Positions 1-8,191 of a DNA stretch of 21,237 nt are shown here, in pieces. The stretch lies in NCBI GenBank assembly GCA_013298265.1, contig JAAFHE010000004.1, positions 1-21,237 of the forward strand, given 5' to 3'. Position numbers and translations under genes: made by a program. The DNA comes from Lysobacterales bacterium (lineage in GTDB: Bacteria; Pseudomonadota; Gammaproteobacteria; Xanthomonadales; Rhodanobacteraceae). The notes below the pieces were generated by a model that saw only the letters and a list, made by a program, of their open reading frames with translations, was not told the DNA's origin and made no database searches. Position 1 is the stretch's first letter. Each line of letters starts with the position of its first letter.

Positions 1-592
1 GGTAGTGCGAAATGTGGCTCGGATCCAGCGCCAGCGCGTGTTCGACATCGGCCAGCGCCTGTTCCAGGTCCTGCTGCGGCAGCGCGTACATCAGATCCAG
101 GTTGAAGTTGTCGTAGCCGGCGCTGCGGCCGAGCCTTACGGCCTGACGGACTTCGTCCGCGCTGTGGATGCGTCCCAGCGCGGCGAGCTTGCGGTCGTCG
201 AAGCTCTGCACGCCGAAGCTCAGGCGATTCACGCCGGTGCGCCGGTAGTCTTCGAAACGGCCGTGTTCGACCGTGCCGGGGTTGGTTTCCAGCGTGATCT
301 CGGCGGCGTCGGCGAAGTCCAGCCGCCGTCGCGCGCCGTCGAGGATGGCGCCGATCGCCGCGGCCGAGAACAGGCTCGGCGTGCCGCCGCCGAAGAAAAC
401 GCTGGCGACCGCGCGGCCGGCAAGCACCTCGCCGTAGTCGCGCAGATCCTGATCGAGGTCGGCCATCAATGCGGCGACATAGGCGCTCTCGGGCAGGCCG
501 GCCGGTGCGGTGTGCGAATTGAAGTCGCAGTACGGGCATTTGCGCACGCACCAGGGAATGTGCACATACAGCGCGAGCGGCGATGTGCTCAC
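1..592 (-). CDS. hemW: HemW-like radical SAM protein (haem chaperone), 3' end outside window
   Basis: About 197 codons of the N-terminal part are present. HemW belongs to the radical-SAM family once annotated as oxygen-independent coproporphyrinogen oxidase; members without that activity bind haem and act as haem chaperones. The translation opens with a strand reading LYVHIPWCVRKCPYCDFN, which carries the CxxxCxxC iron-sulfur motif (CVRKCPYC). It continues with FFGGGTPSLF, ETNPGT (SAM-binding region) and NRLSFGVQSFDD, then NFNLDLMYALPQQ, all typical of HemW. The start is a GTG at 592-590 that overlaps the rdgB TGA by four bases (GTGA), so translation is probably coupled to rdgB. The C-terminal HemW domain lies beyond position 1, so HemW cannot be separated from HemN by that part, but the short N-terminus before the Cys motif favours HemW. 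Confidence 0.9.
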   Translation of the reverse strand, partial: MSTSPLALYVHIPWCVRKCPYCDFNSHTAPAGLPESAYVAALMADLDQDLRDYGEVLAGRAVASVFFGGGTPSLFSAAAIGAILDGARRRLDFADAAEITLETNPGTVEHGRFEDYRRTGVNRLSFGVQSFDDRKLAALGRIHSADEVRQAVRLGRSAGYDNFNLDLMYALPQQDLEQALADVEHALALDPSHISHY

Positions 593-1206
593 GGCTTGGT
601 ATGCGTGCGCCGCAGCTCGCGCCGCAGGCCCGTCATCAGCGCGGTGACGGCCTGGCCGCGATGACTGTGCCGGTTCTTTTCGAGCGGCTGCAGTTCCGCG
701 GCGGAACCGGCGAAGCCGTGTGGCTGGAACAGCGGGTCGTAGCCGAAGCCGCCATCGCCCTGCGGCCGGGTCAGCACGCGGCCGTGCCAGCGGCCTTCGG
801 CGAGAAGCGGCGACGGATCCTCGGCGTGGCGCAGCAATACGAGGCAGCAATAGAAATACGCGCCCCGCTGCGTTTCGGGCAGGCCGCCCAGATCCGCCAA
901 CAGGCGTGCGTTGTTGGCCGCGTCATCGCCGTGACGGCCGGCATAGCGCGCCGAATAAAGGCCGGGCGCGCCGGCCAGCGCATCGACACAGATGCCGGAG
1001 TCGTCGGCCAGCGCAGGCAGGCCGGTTGCGCGGGCCGCGTGGCGCGCCTTGATGAGCGCGTTTTCCACAAAAGTGAGGCCGGTCTCGTCCGCGTCGCCAA
1101 CGCCGAGCGTGCCCTGCGCCACGACTTCGAGCTCCAGCGTCGCGAGCATATCGCCCAGCTCGGCCAGTTTGCCGCGGTTGCCGCTGGCCACGACGATGGT
1201 CTTCAC
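589..1206 (-). CDS. rdgB: RdgB/HAM1 family XTP/dITP pyrophosphatase
   Basis: The product (205 aa) hydrolyses non-canonical purine triphosphates (XTP, dITP, ITP) to monophosphates plus pyrophosphate, keeping them out of DNA and RNA. Length and motifs fit the family: SGNRGKLAE at the N-terminus, FVENALIKARHAA, the metal/substrate loop ADDSGICVDAL, then GDGGFGYDPLF and the C-terminal SHRGQA. The likely start is GTG at 1206-1204, because the N-terminal strand KTIVVASGN begins directly after it. It lies 8 bases after the rph stop and overlaps hemW by four bases, so rph-rdgB-hemW look like one transcript. No strong ribosome-binding site is visible, which fits translational coupling. Confidence 0.96.
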   Translation of the reverse strand: MKTIVVASGNRGKLAELGDMLATLELEVVAQGTLGVGDADETGLTFVENALIKARHAARATGLPALADDSGICVDALAGAPGLYSARYAGRHGDDAANNARLLADLGGLPETQRGAYFYCCLVLLRHAEDPSPLLAEGRWHGRVLTRPQGDGGFGYDPLFQPHGFAGSAAELQPLEKNRHSHRGQAVTALMTGLRRELRRTHTKP

Positions 1207-1214
1207 CGCCGTCG

Positions 1215-1943
1215 TCAGTCCGCCAGCGCCGCGCGCTGCGCCGCGATGAGCTCAGCCACGCCCTTGCCGGCGAGCGCCAGCATCTGCTGCAGCTCGTCGC
1301 TGCGGAAGGCGTGGCCTTCGGCCGTGCCCTGCAGTTCGATGAAACCACCCCCATCGTTCATGACGACGTTCATGTCGGTGTCGCAGCCGGAGTCCTCGAC
1401 ATAGTCCAGGTCCAGCACCGGCACGCCCTTGACGATGCCGACCGACACGGCGGCGATGGCGCCGAAGATCGGGTCTTTCTTGATCAGTCGCCGCGCCTGC
1501 AGCGAGCGTATCGCGTCGACGAGCGCGACATAGGCGCCGGTGATCGCGGCGCAGCGCGTGCCACCGTCGGCTTGCAGCACGTCGCAGTCCAGCGTGATGG
1601 AACGTTCGCCGAGGGCACTGCGATCGACGCAGGCGCGCAGGCTGCGTCCGATCAGGCGCTGGATTTCCATGGTGCGGCCGCCCTGGCCGCCGCGCGCCGC
1701 TTCGCGCTGCGTACGCTCCTTGGTCGCCCGCGGCAGCATGCCGTATTCGGCGGTGATCCAGCCTTCGCCCTTGCCGCGCAGGAACGGCGGGACTTTCTCC
1801 TCGACGCTGGCAGTGCAGAGCACGCGCGTATTGCCGCAGGAAATCAGCACGGAACCTTCCGCGTGGCAGGTATAGCGGCGCTGCAGGGTGATCGGGCGCA
1901 GCTGGTCTGACGCGCGACCGTCGGGGCGCAAAACTGGAGTCAT
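1215..1943 (-). CDS. rph: Ribonuclease PH
   Basis: A 242-aa phosphorolytic 3'-5' exoribonuclease that trims tRNA 3' ends. The start [17 protein letters not shown] is the classic RNase PH N-terminus. [18 protein letters not shown] (catalytic and phosphate region), [21 protein letters not shown] and [17 protein letters not shown] follow in order, and length matches the usual 238-240 aa. I chose the ATG at 1943-1941. The open frame extends upstream to 2093, but that part has no RNase PH similarity and overlaps the start of divergent yicC. It is first in a minus-strand run with rdgB and hemW and is intact, unlike the frameshifted rph of E. coli K-12. Confidence 0.96.
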   Translation of the reverse strand: MTPVLRPDGRASDQLRPITLQRRYTCHAEGSVLISCGNTRVLCTASVEEKVPPFLRGKGEGWITAEYGMLPRATKERTQREAARGGQGGRTMEIQRLIGRSLRACVDRSALGERSITLDCDVLQADGGTRCAAITGAYVALVDAIRSLQARRLIKKDPIFGAIAAVSVGIVKGVPVLDLDYVEDSGCDTDMNVVMNDGGGFIELQGTAEGHAFRSDELQQMLALAGKGVAELIAAQRAALAD

Positions 1944-1972
1944 GGGCGGGAACTTGGGGAAAGCGGGCGGCG

Positions 1973-1981
1973 AGTTTACCA
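1973..1981 (-). promoter_or_regulatory. Possible extended -10 element for rph
   Basis: On the minus strand this reads TGGTAAACT, a TGn-extended -10 box (TAAACT, four of six consensus bases), about 30 bases before the rph ATG. No convincing -35 hexamer is seen, which is tolerated by extended -10 promoters. It lies in the 67-base divergent gap between rph and yicC. Sequence-only call. Confidence 0.3.
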
Positions 1982-2010
1982 TTGCGGCCCTTTTCCCGAC
2001 CGGGACCGAC

Positions 2011-2874
2011 ATGATCCGTAGCATGACTGCGTACGCCAGCGCCGAGAGCGTCACCCCGCTGGGTTTGTTGTCGTGCGAGCTGCGCTCGGTCAACCACCGT
2101 TACCTTGAGCTCAGCCCGCGCCTGCCGGAAGAATTGCGCACCCTGGAGTCACAGTTGCGCGAGCGGGTCGCGGCCAAGCTCACCCGCGGCAAGGTCGATC
2201 TCGGGATGCGCCTGCGCAGCAACGGTTCGGCGGCAACAGCGCTGGAATTGAACGAAGCCCTGCTGGCGCAGCTGCAAGAGGCGGCCACGCGCCTGGCGCC
2301 GCGTTTTCCGGGGCTGAGCACGGATTTCGTCGGCCTGCTCGGCATCGACGGCGTGATGGTCAAGCCCGAAGTGGACCAGACCGAGCTGCAGACCGCCGCG
2401 CTGGCGCTGCTCGATGAGGCGCTGGACGACATGGTCGCAACGCGGCTGCGCGAAGGCGAGCGACTCGCCGGGTTCATTGCCGAGCGACTCGACGGCATCA
2501 CGGCCGCGGTCGCGCAGGTGCGCGGCTGGCTGCCGGAGATACGCGTCGCGCTGCGCCAGAAGCTGGAGACCAAGCTTGCCGATTTCCGTCAGGGCACGGA
2601 CCAGACCCGGCTGGAGCAGGAGCTGGTGCTGCAGCTGTCGCGTATTGACGTGGACGAGGAGCTGGACCGCCTCACCGCGCATCTGGCCGAGGCGCGTCGC
2701 ATCCTCAAGCTCAATGACGCGAACGGTCGCCGGCTTGATTTCCTCATGCAGGAGTTCAATCGCGAAGCCAATACGCTGGGCTCCAAGTCGGTCGACCAGC
2801 GCACGACACAGGCCGCCGTCGAGCTCAAGGTGCTGATCGAGCAGATGCGCGAGCAAGTGCAGAACATCGAGTAG
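2011..2874 (+). CDS. yicC: YicC/YloC family endoribonuclease
   Basis: A 287-aa protein, the same length as E. coli YicC. The family is conserved next to gmk; E. coli YicC has been reported as an endoribonuclease taking part in small-RNA decay. The N-terminal domain (about 1-155) begins MIRSMTAYA and has [12 protein letters not shown] (24-35) and KVDL (61-64). The C-terminal domain (about 200-287) has [13 protein letters not shown] and the strongly conserved [20 protein letters not shown] (239-258). The ATG at 2011 was chosen because family proteins start MIRSMTA; the frame is open upstream to 1888, but that part overlaps rph and looks unrelated. The TAG stop is 6 bases before gmk, indicating an operon. 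Confidence 0.95.
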   Translation: MIRSMTAYASAESVTPLGLLSCELRSVNHRYLELSPRLPEELRTLESQLRERVAAKLTRGKVDLGMRLRSNGSAATALELNEALLAQLQEAATRLAPRFPGLSTDFVGLLGIDGVMVKPEVDQTELQTAALALLDEALDDMVATRLREGERLAGFIAERLDGITAAVAQVRGWLPEIRVALRQKLETKLADFRQGTDQTRLEQELVLQLSRIDVDEELDRLTAHLAEARRILKLNDANGRRLDFLMQEFNREANTLGSKSVDQRTTQAAVELKVLIEQMREQVQNIE

Positions 2875-2880
2875 ACGACC

Positions 2881-3495
2881 ATGCCCGGCACCTTGTTCAT
2901 CGTCGCGGCCCCTTCCGGCGCAGGCAAGTCCAGCCTGGTCAATGCGCTGCTCGAGCGCGAGCCCGGCATCGTGCTGTCGATATCGCATACCACGCGGCAG
3001 CCGCGGCCGACCGACAAGGACGGCGTGCACTATCACTTCGTCAAGCGCGCCGAGTTCGAGCTCCTGATCGAGAAAGATGCGTTTCTCGAGCACGCGGAGG
3101 TTTTCGGCAATCTCTACGGTACCTCGCGCGCGACGGTCGCCGAACGATTCGCCGCCGGACGTGACGTGCTGCTGGAGATCGACTGGCAGGGCGCGCAGCA
3201 GGTGCGCCAGAAACTGCCCTGCGTCAGCATCTTCATCCTGCCGCCTTCGCGCGAGGAACTGCTGCGGCGCCTGCGTAGTCGTGGTTCCGACAGCGAGACG
3301 GTCATAGCGCGACGCACCGCCGAGGCTCGCGTCGAGATGGCCCATTGCCGCGAATTCGACTACATCATCGTGAATGATGATTTCGCGACGGCACTGGCCG
3401 AGCTGCGCGCGATCGTGACCAGCCAGCGCCTGCGCTGCGACAAGCAGCTGGTACGGCATGGGGCGCAGATCGCGGACCTTCTGAAACCGGACTGA
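2881..3495 (+). CDS. gmk: Guanylate kinase
   Basis: A 204-aa enzyme converting GMP and ATP to GDP and ADP in guanine nucleotide synthesis and recycling. The P-loop APSGAGKSS is at residues 10-18. It is followed by the GMP-binding signature [18 protein letters not shown] and by [15 protein letters not shown], both standard for bacterial Gmk, then [13 protein letters not shown] and the lid-region [10 protein letters not shown]. Full length. It follows yicC by 6 bases. In many gammaproteobacteria gmk is followed directly by rpoZ and spoT; here the Mla genes come between. Confidence 0.97.
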   Translation: MPGTLFIVAAPSGAGKSSLVNALLEREPGIVLSISHTTRQPRPTDKDGVHYHFVKRAEFELLIEKDAFLEHAEVFGNLYGTSRATVAERFAAGRDVLLEIDWQGAQQVRQKLPCVSIFILPPSREELLRRLRSRGSDSETVIARRTAEARVEMAHCREFDYIIVNDDFATALAELRAIVTSQRLRCDKQLVRHGAQIADLLKPD

Positions 3496-3606
3496 ACGTG
3501 CACGCTTCCGCCGGCGCCGGGCATGGCTTAAGGTAACCGGGGTTTGCGCTGCGAATCCTAGGTTTCATCTCCGTGCTTCATCCCTCTATGTATCCCGGCG
3601 TCACCG

Positions 3607-4437
3607 ATGAGTGCAATTTCCACATCGCATACAGATGAACTTGTTCGCATCCGCGGACTGCGCACGCAGCTCGGATCCAAGGTCATCTTCGACGGCGTCG
3701 ACCTGGACATCCCGCGCGGCAGGGTCACAGCCATCATGGGGCCTAGCGGCACCGGCAAGACCACCTTGCTGCGGCATATCACCGGCCAGCTCGTACCGGA
3801 TGCGGGCGAGATCGTCGTCGATGGCCATGATCTCTCGAAGCTCGACCGCAATGCGCTGTTCGACCTGCGCGAGCGCATCGGGTATCTGTTCCAGAACTCG
3901 GCCCTGCTGACCGATTTCAGCGTCTTCGAGAACGTCGCGTTTCCACTGCGCCAGCATGCGCGCCTGCCGGAAGAGCTAGTCCGCAACGTCGTGCTGATGA
4001 AGCTGCAGGCCGTCGGCCTGCGCGGTGCCGCGGAGCTGATGCCGGCAGAGCTGTCCGGCGGCATGGCGCGTCGCGTGGCCCTGGCCAGGGCCATCGTGCG
4101 CGATCCGACGCTGCTGATCTACGACGAGCCCTTCGTCGGCCTCGATCCCATCGCGTTGAACCAGGTGGTCAAGCTCATTCGCGTGCTCAACGAGACGCTG
4201 GGGCTGACCAGCATCGTCGTCGCACACGAGCTGTCCGCGGTCAGCCGCGTTTCCGACGAGATCTATTTGCTCGCCGCCGGGCGCGTGGCCGCGCACGGCA
4301 CGCCGCAGGAGCTCGTGCGCGGCGCCACCGACTGGACCCGCCAGTTCTTCGGCGGCGAAGCCGACGGCCCGGTCCCGTTCCACTATCCGGCGCGCGACTA
4401 TGCCGCCGACCTCGGCTTTGCGCAGGTGCGCCCATGA
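3607..4437 (+). CDS. mlaF: MlaF, ATPase of the Mla phospholipid transporter
   Basis: A 276-aa ABC ATPase that powers the inner-membrane MlaFEDB complex, which moves phospholipids between the inner membrane and periplasmic MlaC to keep the outer membrane asymmetric. Visible motifs are Walker A GPSGTGKT (45-52), Q-loop Gln96 in YLFQNSALLTDFSVFENV, signature LSGGM (149-153), Walker B LLIYDEP (169-175) and H-loop His207 in VVAHELS. The Q-loop region with SALLTDFSVFENVAFPLR is typical of MlaF/Mkl ATPases. It is the first gene of mlaFEDCB, after a 111-base gap from gmk, and its stop overlaps the mlaE start (ATGA). The ribosome-binding site is weak, so the start is less certain than the identity. 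Confidence 0.95.
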   Translation: MSAISTSHTDELVRIRGLRTQLGSKVIFDGVDLDIPRGRVTAIMGPSGTGKTTLLRHITGQLVPDAGEIVVDGHDLSKLDRNALFDLRERIGYLFQNSALLTDFSVFENVAFPLRQHARLPEELVRNVVLMKLQAVGLRGAAELMPAELSGGMARRVALARAIVRDPTLLIYDEPFVGLDPIALNQVVKLIRVLNETLGLTSIVVAHELSAVSRVSDEIYLLAAGRVAAHGTPQELVRGATDWTRQFFGGEADGPVPFHYPARDYAADLGFAQVRP

Positions 4438-5204
4438 GCGAAAAACGCGACAGCGGCAGCCGGCTTGGCGATGGACTCGCCCAGGTTGGGGCGCTCGGCC
4501 TGTTCCTGCTGCAGGTGCTTGCCGCGATCCCGCGCAGCCTGCGCTATTTCGCCGAGACCGTACGCCAGATCTTCTTCGTTGGTGCGATGAGCCTCGTGAT
4601 CATCATCACCTGTGGCCTGTTCATCGGCCTGGTGCTGGGTCTGCAGCTGTACGAAGTGCTGTCGCGCTTCGGCAGCACCGCGTCGGTCGGAACGGTGGTC
4701 GCGATCGCGCTGTACCGCGAGCTGGGTCCGGTCATCACCGCGTTGCTGTTCGCCGGCCGTGCCGGTACCTCGATCACGGCCGAGATCGGCCTGATGCGCG
4801 CCACCGACCAGCTCGCCGCCATGGAGATGATGGCGGTAGACCCGATGGCCTACGTCGTGGCGCCGCGCTTCCTCGCCGGCATCGTCGCAATGCCGCTGCT
4901 GGCCTGCATCTTCAATGCACTGGCGATCTTCGGTTCACACCTGGTCGCGGTGAGCTGGCTCGGGCTCGACAATGGCACGTTCTGGTCGAACATGACCGGC
5001 GCCGTGGATGTCTGGACCGACGTCATGAACGGTGTCTGGAAGAGCGCCGTGTTCGGCGCCGTCGTCACCCTCGTCGCTACGTTCCAGGGCTATACCACGG
5101 CGCCGACCAGCGAAGGCGTTGCCTATGCGACCACGCGTACCGTGGTCTATTCCTCGATTCTTACCCTCGTCATCGATTTCCTGATGACGGCGTTCCTGAT
5201 GTGA
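4434..5204 (+). CDS. mlaE: MlaE, permease of the Mla phospholipid transporter
   Basis: A 256-aa inner-membrane permease of the MlaE/TTG2B family, forming the dimeric transmembrane core over which the MlaD hexamer sits. It has an N-terminal amphipathic stretch and about five hydrophobic segments, beginning near residues 48-72 (VGAMSLVIIITCGLFIGLVL). The family signature ELGPVITALLFAGRAGTSIT, followed by AEIGLMRATDQLAAMEMM, is clear. The length is close to E. coli MlaE. It starts in a four-base ATGA overlap with mlaF, so the two are translationally coupled. Confidence 0.95.
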   Translation: MSEKRDSGSRLGDGLAQVGALGLFLLQVLAAIPRSLRYFAETVRQIFFVGAMSLVIIITCGLFIGLVLGLQLYEVLSRFGSTASVGTVVAIALYRELGPVITALLFAGRAGTSITAEIGLMRATDQLAAMEMMAVDPMAYVVAPRFLAGIVAMPLLACIFNALAIFGSHLVAVSWLGLDNGTFWSNMTGAVDVWTDVMNGVWKSAVFGAVVTLVATFQGYTTAPTSEGVAYATTRTVVYSSILTLVIDFLMTAFLM

Positions 5205-5222
5205 TGCGGCGCGAGTGATGCC

Positions 5223-5753
5223 ATGACCCAACGACGTTCCCACCAGATCGGTACCGGCCTTTTCATCCTGCTGGGCTTTACCGCGCTCGGTTACCTGGCG
5301 ACCCAGACGACGAGCCTGGCGAACTATCGCCAAGGGCCGACCTATGCGCTGAAGGCGCGTTTCACCAACATCGGCCAGCTCAAACTGCGCGCGCCTGTGA
5401 AGGTTGCCGGTGTGCGTATCGGCAGCGTGACCGACATCCAGCTCGAGCCCGATCGCCTCGAAGCGCTCGTGACTCTGGCGGTCGACCGGCGGTTCAATCA
5501 GCTACCCGACGATTCGGCCGCGTCCGTGTTCACCAGTGGTTTATTGGGCGATCAGTACGTTGCGCTGAAGCCAGGCGGTTCGCCGGACATGTTCAAGGAT
5601 GGTGACGAGATCATCCTCACGCAGAGCTCGGTACAACTCGAAGAGCTGATCGGCAAATACCTCGTCGGCAGCGGCGATAGTCCCGCCAGGAAGCCTGAAG
5701 AAGCCAAGCCTGCCGACCCCGCGCCCGCTACCCCTGATCCCGCGACCCATTGA
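5223..5753 (+). CDS. mlaD: MlaD, membrane-anchored MCE protein
   Basis: A 176-aa protein with one N-terminal transmembrane helix (about 10-27, GTGLFILLGFTALGYLA) and one MCE domain (about 39-117), including FTNIGQLKLRAPVKVAGVRI and SGLLGDQYVALKPGG. MlaD forms a hexameric ring in the periplasm with a hydrophobic central channel for phospholipids. A C-terminal helix (LEELIGKYL, 139-147) would line the channel. The last 25 residues are rich in Pro and Ala and probably disordered. The gene lies 18 bases after mlaE. Confidence 0.95.
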   Translation: MTQRRSHQIGTGLFILLGFTALGYLATQTTSLANYRQGPTYALKARFTNIGQLKLRAPVKVAGVRIGSVTDIQLEPDRLEALVTLAVDRRFNQLPDDSAASVFTSGLLGDQYVALKPGGSPDMFKDGDEIILTQSSVQLEELIGKYLVGSGDSPARKPEEAKPADPAPATPDPATH

Positions 5754-5764
5754 GGCTTAGATCC

Positions 5765-6409
5765 ATGAGCGTAATCCGCAAACTGCTGCCGCTACTGGCC
5801 GCGCTGCTGCTCGCCGCCGTGCCGACCGTGCAGGCAGCGCCGACCGACCCGAATGGAGTCGTGCAGGGCATCGCCGATGATCTCGGCAAGGCGCTCGAAG
5901 GACGCAAGGATCAGTTGAGCAACGACCGCGACGAGCTGATCAAGCTCATCGACGGCATCGTGCTGCCTCACTTCGACATCGACTACGCGTCCATCCTGGT
6001 CCTCGGCCAGAACGCCCGCAGCGCGACGCCGGAACAGCGCACGCGCTTCGCCAAGGCGTTCTACAACTCCATCGCCCATCGCTATGCCGAAGGTCTGCTC
6101 AACTATACGCGCGGCCGCATCGACATCGCGCCCTACAAGGGCGAGCTCAACGAGAAGCGCTCGCTGGTGCGCACGGAAGTCATTCTCGACGACGGCAAAC
6201 GCGTGCCGGTCGACTATGCGTTCCGCAAGACCAAGGACGGCGACTGGAAAGCCTACGACGTGATCATCGAAGGCATTTCCTATGTCACCAATTATCGCAA
6301 CCAGGTCTCGGCCGAGATCGCGAATTCCAGCCTCGACCAACTGATCACGCGCCTGGAAACCCAGGGGGACAAGGCGCTGGAAAGCCTGGAAAAGACGACC
6401 AAGCAATGA
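5765..6409 (+). CDS. mlaC: MlaC, periplasmic phospholipid-binding protein
   Basis: A 214-aa soluble carrier that shuttles phospholipids between MlaD at the inner membrane and MlaA at the outer membrane (Tol-Tol-Ttg2 family). The N-terminus is a signal peptide: basic start MSVIRK, a Leu/Ala core, and a likely cleavage after VQA (22-24). The mature part has the family patterns LPHFDIDYASILVLGQNAR, FAKAFYNSIAHRYAEGLL, VPVDYAFRKTKDGDWKAYDV and ISYVTNYRNQ. I prefer the ATG at 5765 over an in-frame TTG at 5750, since GAGG at 5752-5755 lies upstream of it and it gives a clean signal peptide. E. coli MlaC is 211 aa. Confidence 0.94.
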   Translation: MSVIRKLLPLLAALLLAAVPTVQAAPTDPNGVVQGIADDLGKALEGRKDQLSNDRDELIKLIDGIVLPHFDIDYASILVLGQNARSATPEQRTRFAKAFYNSIAHRYAEGLLNYTRGRIDIAPYKGELNEKRSLVRTEVILDDGKRVPVDYAFRKTKDGDWKAYDVIIEGISYVTNYRNQVSAEIANSSLDQLITRLETQGDKALESLEKTTKQ

Positions 6410-6717
6410 CGACCGCCGCCCAGCTGACCGTGTCGGCACCGGCGCCTGGCGTCCTTGCGATGTCTGGTGCTCTTGTATTCGCGACCGCCGCAAAGGCCCT
6501 GGCCGACGCACGGCCGGCTGTCGCGCGTGGCGAGGTCACTACGCTGGATCTCACCGGCGTGACCGCCAGTGACAGCGCGGGGCTTGCGGTATTGCTCGCG
6601 TTGCGCCGCGCGGCGCAGGCGCGTGGCGTGACGGTGGTCATCACGTCGCTGCCAGCAACCTTGCTTGCTCTGGCGCAATTGGGCGAGGTCGAAGACCTGC
6701 TCGGTATCGGCACCTGA
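6406..6717 (+). CDS. mlaB: MlaB, STAS-domain subunit of the Mla transporter
   Basis: A 103-aa single STAS-domain protein; in the Mla complex MlaB binds the ATPase MlaF and is needed for its stability and activity. The STAS core reads TTLDLTGVTASDSAGLAVLL (45-64), with the DSAGL loop that corresponds to the phosphorylation or contact loop of anti-sigma antagonists. The protein is too short for anything else. It begins in an ATGA overlap with mlaC and is the last gene of the operon. Confidence 0.9.
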   Translation: MTTAAQLTVSAPAPGVLAMSGALVFATAAKALADARPAVARGEVTTLDLTGVTASDSAGLAVLLALRRAAQARGVTVVITSLPATLLALAQLGEVEDLLGIGT

Positions 6718-6724
6718 CGCAGGC

Positions 6725-6746
6725 GCTGAACGCCGCACAGTTCAGC
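6725..6746. terminator. Possible hairpin between convergent mlaB and mlaA
   Basis: A 7-base inverted repeat, GCTGAAC (6725-6731) and GTTCAGC (6740-6746), with an 8-base loop lies in the 24-base gap between the two convergent stop codons and runs into the mlaA end. There is no T-tract on either side, so it is at best a weak or factor-assisted stop for both transcripts. Confidence 0.3.
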
Positions 6747-7599
6747 CCTGCGGCAATGCGCCTTCGTCGTCCGTCGCAGGCTTGTCGCCGTCCGGCGGCA
6801 GCGGCTTGTTGATGCTGCGCTGCTCCTCGAGCAGTTCTTCCGGATCGAAATCCTCGCCGACGCCCTGCAGTTGCTCGATTACCTCGACCGGCGGGTTGCC
6901 GTCATAGATCTGGTAGACGCGTTGCTGGCGATACGCATCGCGGTAGAACACGTAGGGATCGTAGACGCCTTCCAGCAGGCCTTCGGCCTCGATGCCGCGG
7001 GAACGCAGGGTGACCAGGAACAGCCAGCTCGGCATGTACTGGGCCTGGAAGCGCAGGTCGCGGTCTCCGGCATACAGCGCGAGCGGATCGAAGAAGCGGT
7101 CGACGGGGAAGCGGAACACATCGCGCGCCGTGGTCGATCCGAGCAGCGGCAGCACCATGTAAGGACCATCGGGTACGCCCCATTTCGCGAGCGTGGTGCC
7201 GAAATCCTGTTCCTGCAGCTTCAGGCCCATCTGGCTGGCCGGATCGAAAAAGCCGACGAGGCCCAGCGTGGTATTGACCAGGAAGCGGCCGGTGCTGCGG
7301 GTGAAATCCTTGGGGCGGCCCTGCAGCAGGTTGTTGACCATCGTGATCGGCATGCGCACGTTGCTGAAGAAGTTGCTCAGCACCCGGCGCATGTTCGGCG
7401 TCGTGACCTTGCGGTAGCCCATCGCAACCGGCCGGATCACGGCGCGATCGGCGGCGTCGTTGAACGCATAAGCCTTGCGGTTGAACCGCTCCCAGGGATC
7501 GTCGGTACGCGGCTTGGCGATGGTGCAGCCGGCCAGCAAGACGCTGAAGGCGACCAGGATCAGTTTCTTCAGCGGCTTCCAGCGCTTCGGGGATTGCAT
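6742..7599 (-). CDS. mlaA: MlaA (VacJ), outer-membrane lipoprotein of the Mla system
   Basis: A 285-aa lipoprotein that extracts misplaced phospholipids from the outer leaflet of the outer membrane and hands them to MlaC. It has a basic start, a hydrophobic core and a lipobox LLAGC with Cys25; Thr at +2 is consistent with outer-membrane sorting. VacJ family motifs follow: [15 protein letters not shown], then [32 protein letters not shown] and [12 protein letters not shown] chose the ATG at 7599-7597, preceded by AGGAA (7613-7609); upstream in-frame codons would bury the signal peptide. The protein is about 30 residues longer than E. coli MlaA because of an acidic, Pro-rich C-terminal tail. 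It is convergent to mlaFEDCB, whereas in E. coli it is at a separate locus. Confidence 0.95.
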   Translation of the reverse strand: MQSPKRWKPLKKLILVAFSVLLAGCTIAKPRTDDPWERFNRKAYAFNDAADRAVIRPVAMGYRKVTTPNMRRVLSNFFSNVRMPITMVNNLLQGRPKDFTRSTGRFLVNTTLGLVGFFDPASQMGLKLQEQDFGTTLAKWGVPDGPYMVLPLLGSTTARDVFRFPVDRFFDPLALYAGDRDLRFQAQYMPSWLFLVTLRSRGIEAEGLLEGVYDPYVFYRDAYRQQRVYQIYDGNPPVEVIEQLQGVGEDFDPEELLEEQRSINKPLPPDGDKPATDDEGALPQG

Positions 7600-7734
7600 G
7601 CTTACGGCTTCCTGCGGCGAGCGACCAGGCGACTTGAAGCCAATCTTTGCAGATTCAAGCTCGCTGCGGCAGCGTCGGCAGCCGCGGGAACCCCTGCGGT
7701 TCATGTGGCTTCGGCCCGGGCGCGAACTGCGAAG

Positions 7735-7763
7735 TTTACACTGCCATCACCGGGATGGTCCAA
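7735..7763 (-). promoter_or_regulatory. Predicted sigma-70 promoter for mlaA
   Basis: On the minus strand, TTGGAC (7763-7758) and TGTAAA (7740-7735) are separated by 17 bases. Transcription would begin near 7728, giving a leader of about 130 bases before the mlaA ATG. It lies back to back with the rpoZ promoter. Confidence 0.45.
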
Positions 7764-7770
7764 GCCCGGT

Positions 7771-7800
7771 TTGCGCGGCGATAGACCCGGCGGCTACAAT
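7771..7800 (+). promoter_or_regulatory. Predicted sigma-70 promoter for rpoZ-spoT
   Basis: TTGCGC (7771-7776) and TACAAT (7795-7800, five of six consensus bases) with an 18-base spacer. The start point would be near 7807, and a T-rich leader leads into GAGG (7834-7837) ahead of rpoZ. The -35 box begins directly after the right arm of the ACCGGG-N10-CCCGGT dyad at 7749-7770. Confidence 0.5.
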
Positions 7801-7842
7801 GCGGGCATCCAAGCGTCTGATTTTTTTGATTTTGAGGTTCAC

Positions 7843-8136
7843 ATGGCACGAGTAACCGTAGAAGACTGCCTGCAGGTCGTCGACAACCGCTTCGAACTGG
7901 TGTTGATGGCGACCAAGCGTGCGCGCCAGCTGGCCAAGGGCGCGGATTCGCTGGTCAGCGGGGAGAACGACAAGCCGACCGTGCTCGCGCTGCGCGAGAT
8001 CGCCGAAGGCAAGGTCGACAATGCCCTCATCGAACAGGTCGACAAGCTCGAGCGCGAACGTGCCGAGCGTGAAGCGCTGGAATGGGCTGCGGCCGAAGTC
8101 GACGACGATCTCAAGGGCGGCGGCGACGATTTGTAA
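7843..8136 (+). CDS. rpoZ: RNA polymerase omega subunit
   Basis: A 97-aa omega subunit, which helps assemble RNA polymerase by binding the beta' subunit and in E. coli forms part of a ppGpp-binding site. The N-terminus [20 protein letters not shown], then [11 protein letters not shown] and [13 protein letters not shown] are diagnostic. The Glu/Asp-rich C-terminal tail ends in GGGDDL. The ATG at 7843 is preceded by GAGG. It is followed 55 bases later by spoT, the usual pairing, so polymerase and its ppGpp regulator share a transcript. Confidence 0.96.
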   Translation: MARVTVEDCLQVVDNRFELVLMATKRARQLAKGADSLVSGENDKPTVLALREIAEGKVDNALIEQVDKLERERAEREALEWAAAEVDDDLKGGGDDL

Positions 8137-8191
8137 TACCTCTACCAACGGCTGGTGCGTCGCGCCAGCCTGACCCCCGGCGGAGTACCCC

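Noticed and set aside
2149..3459. Long minus-strand open frame (436 codons) opposite yicC and gmk
   Set aside because: It lies wholly antisense to two conserved genes, resembles no family, and is the kind of frame that high GC content leaves open by chance.
3496..3606. Promoter or terminator between gmk and mlaF
   Set aside because: Only a short palindrome (CCGGCGCCGG, 3511-3520) and poor -10/-35 matches (TTCATC...TATGTA) were seen, too weak to report as features.
6871..7842. Open frame upstream of and in frame with rpoZ
   Set aside because: It is antisense to mlaA; the rpoZ N-terminus, its ribosome-binding site and promoter all place the real start at 7843.
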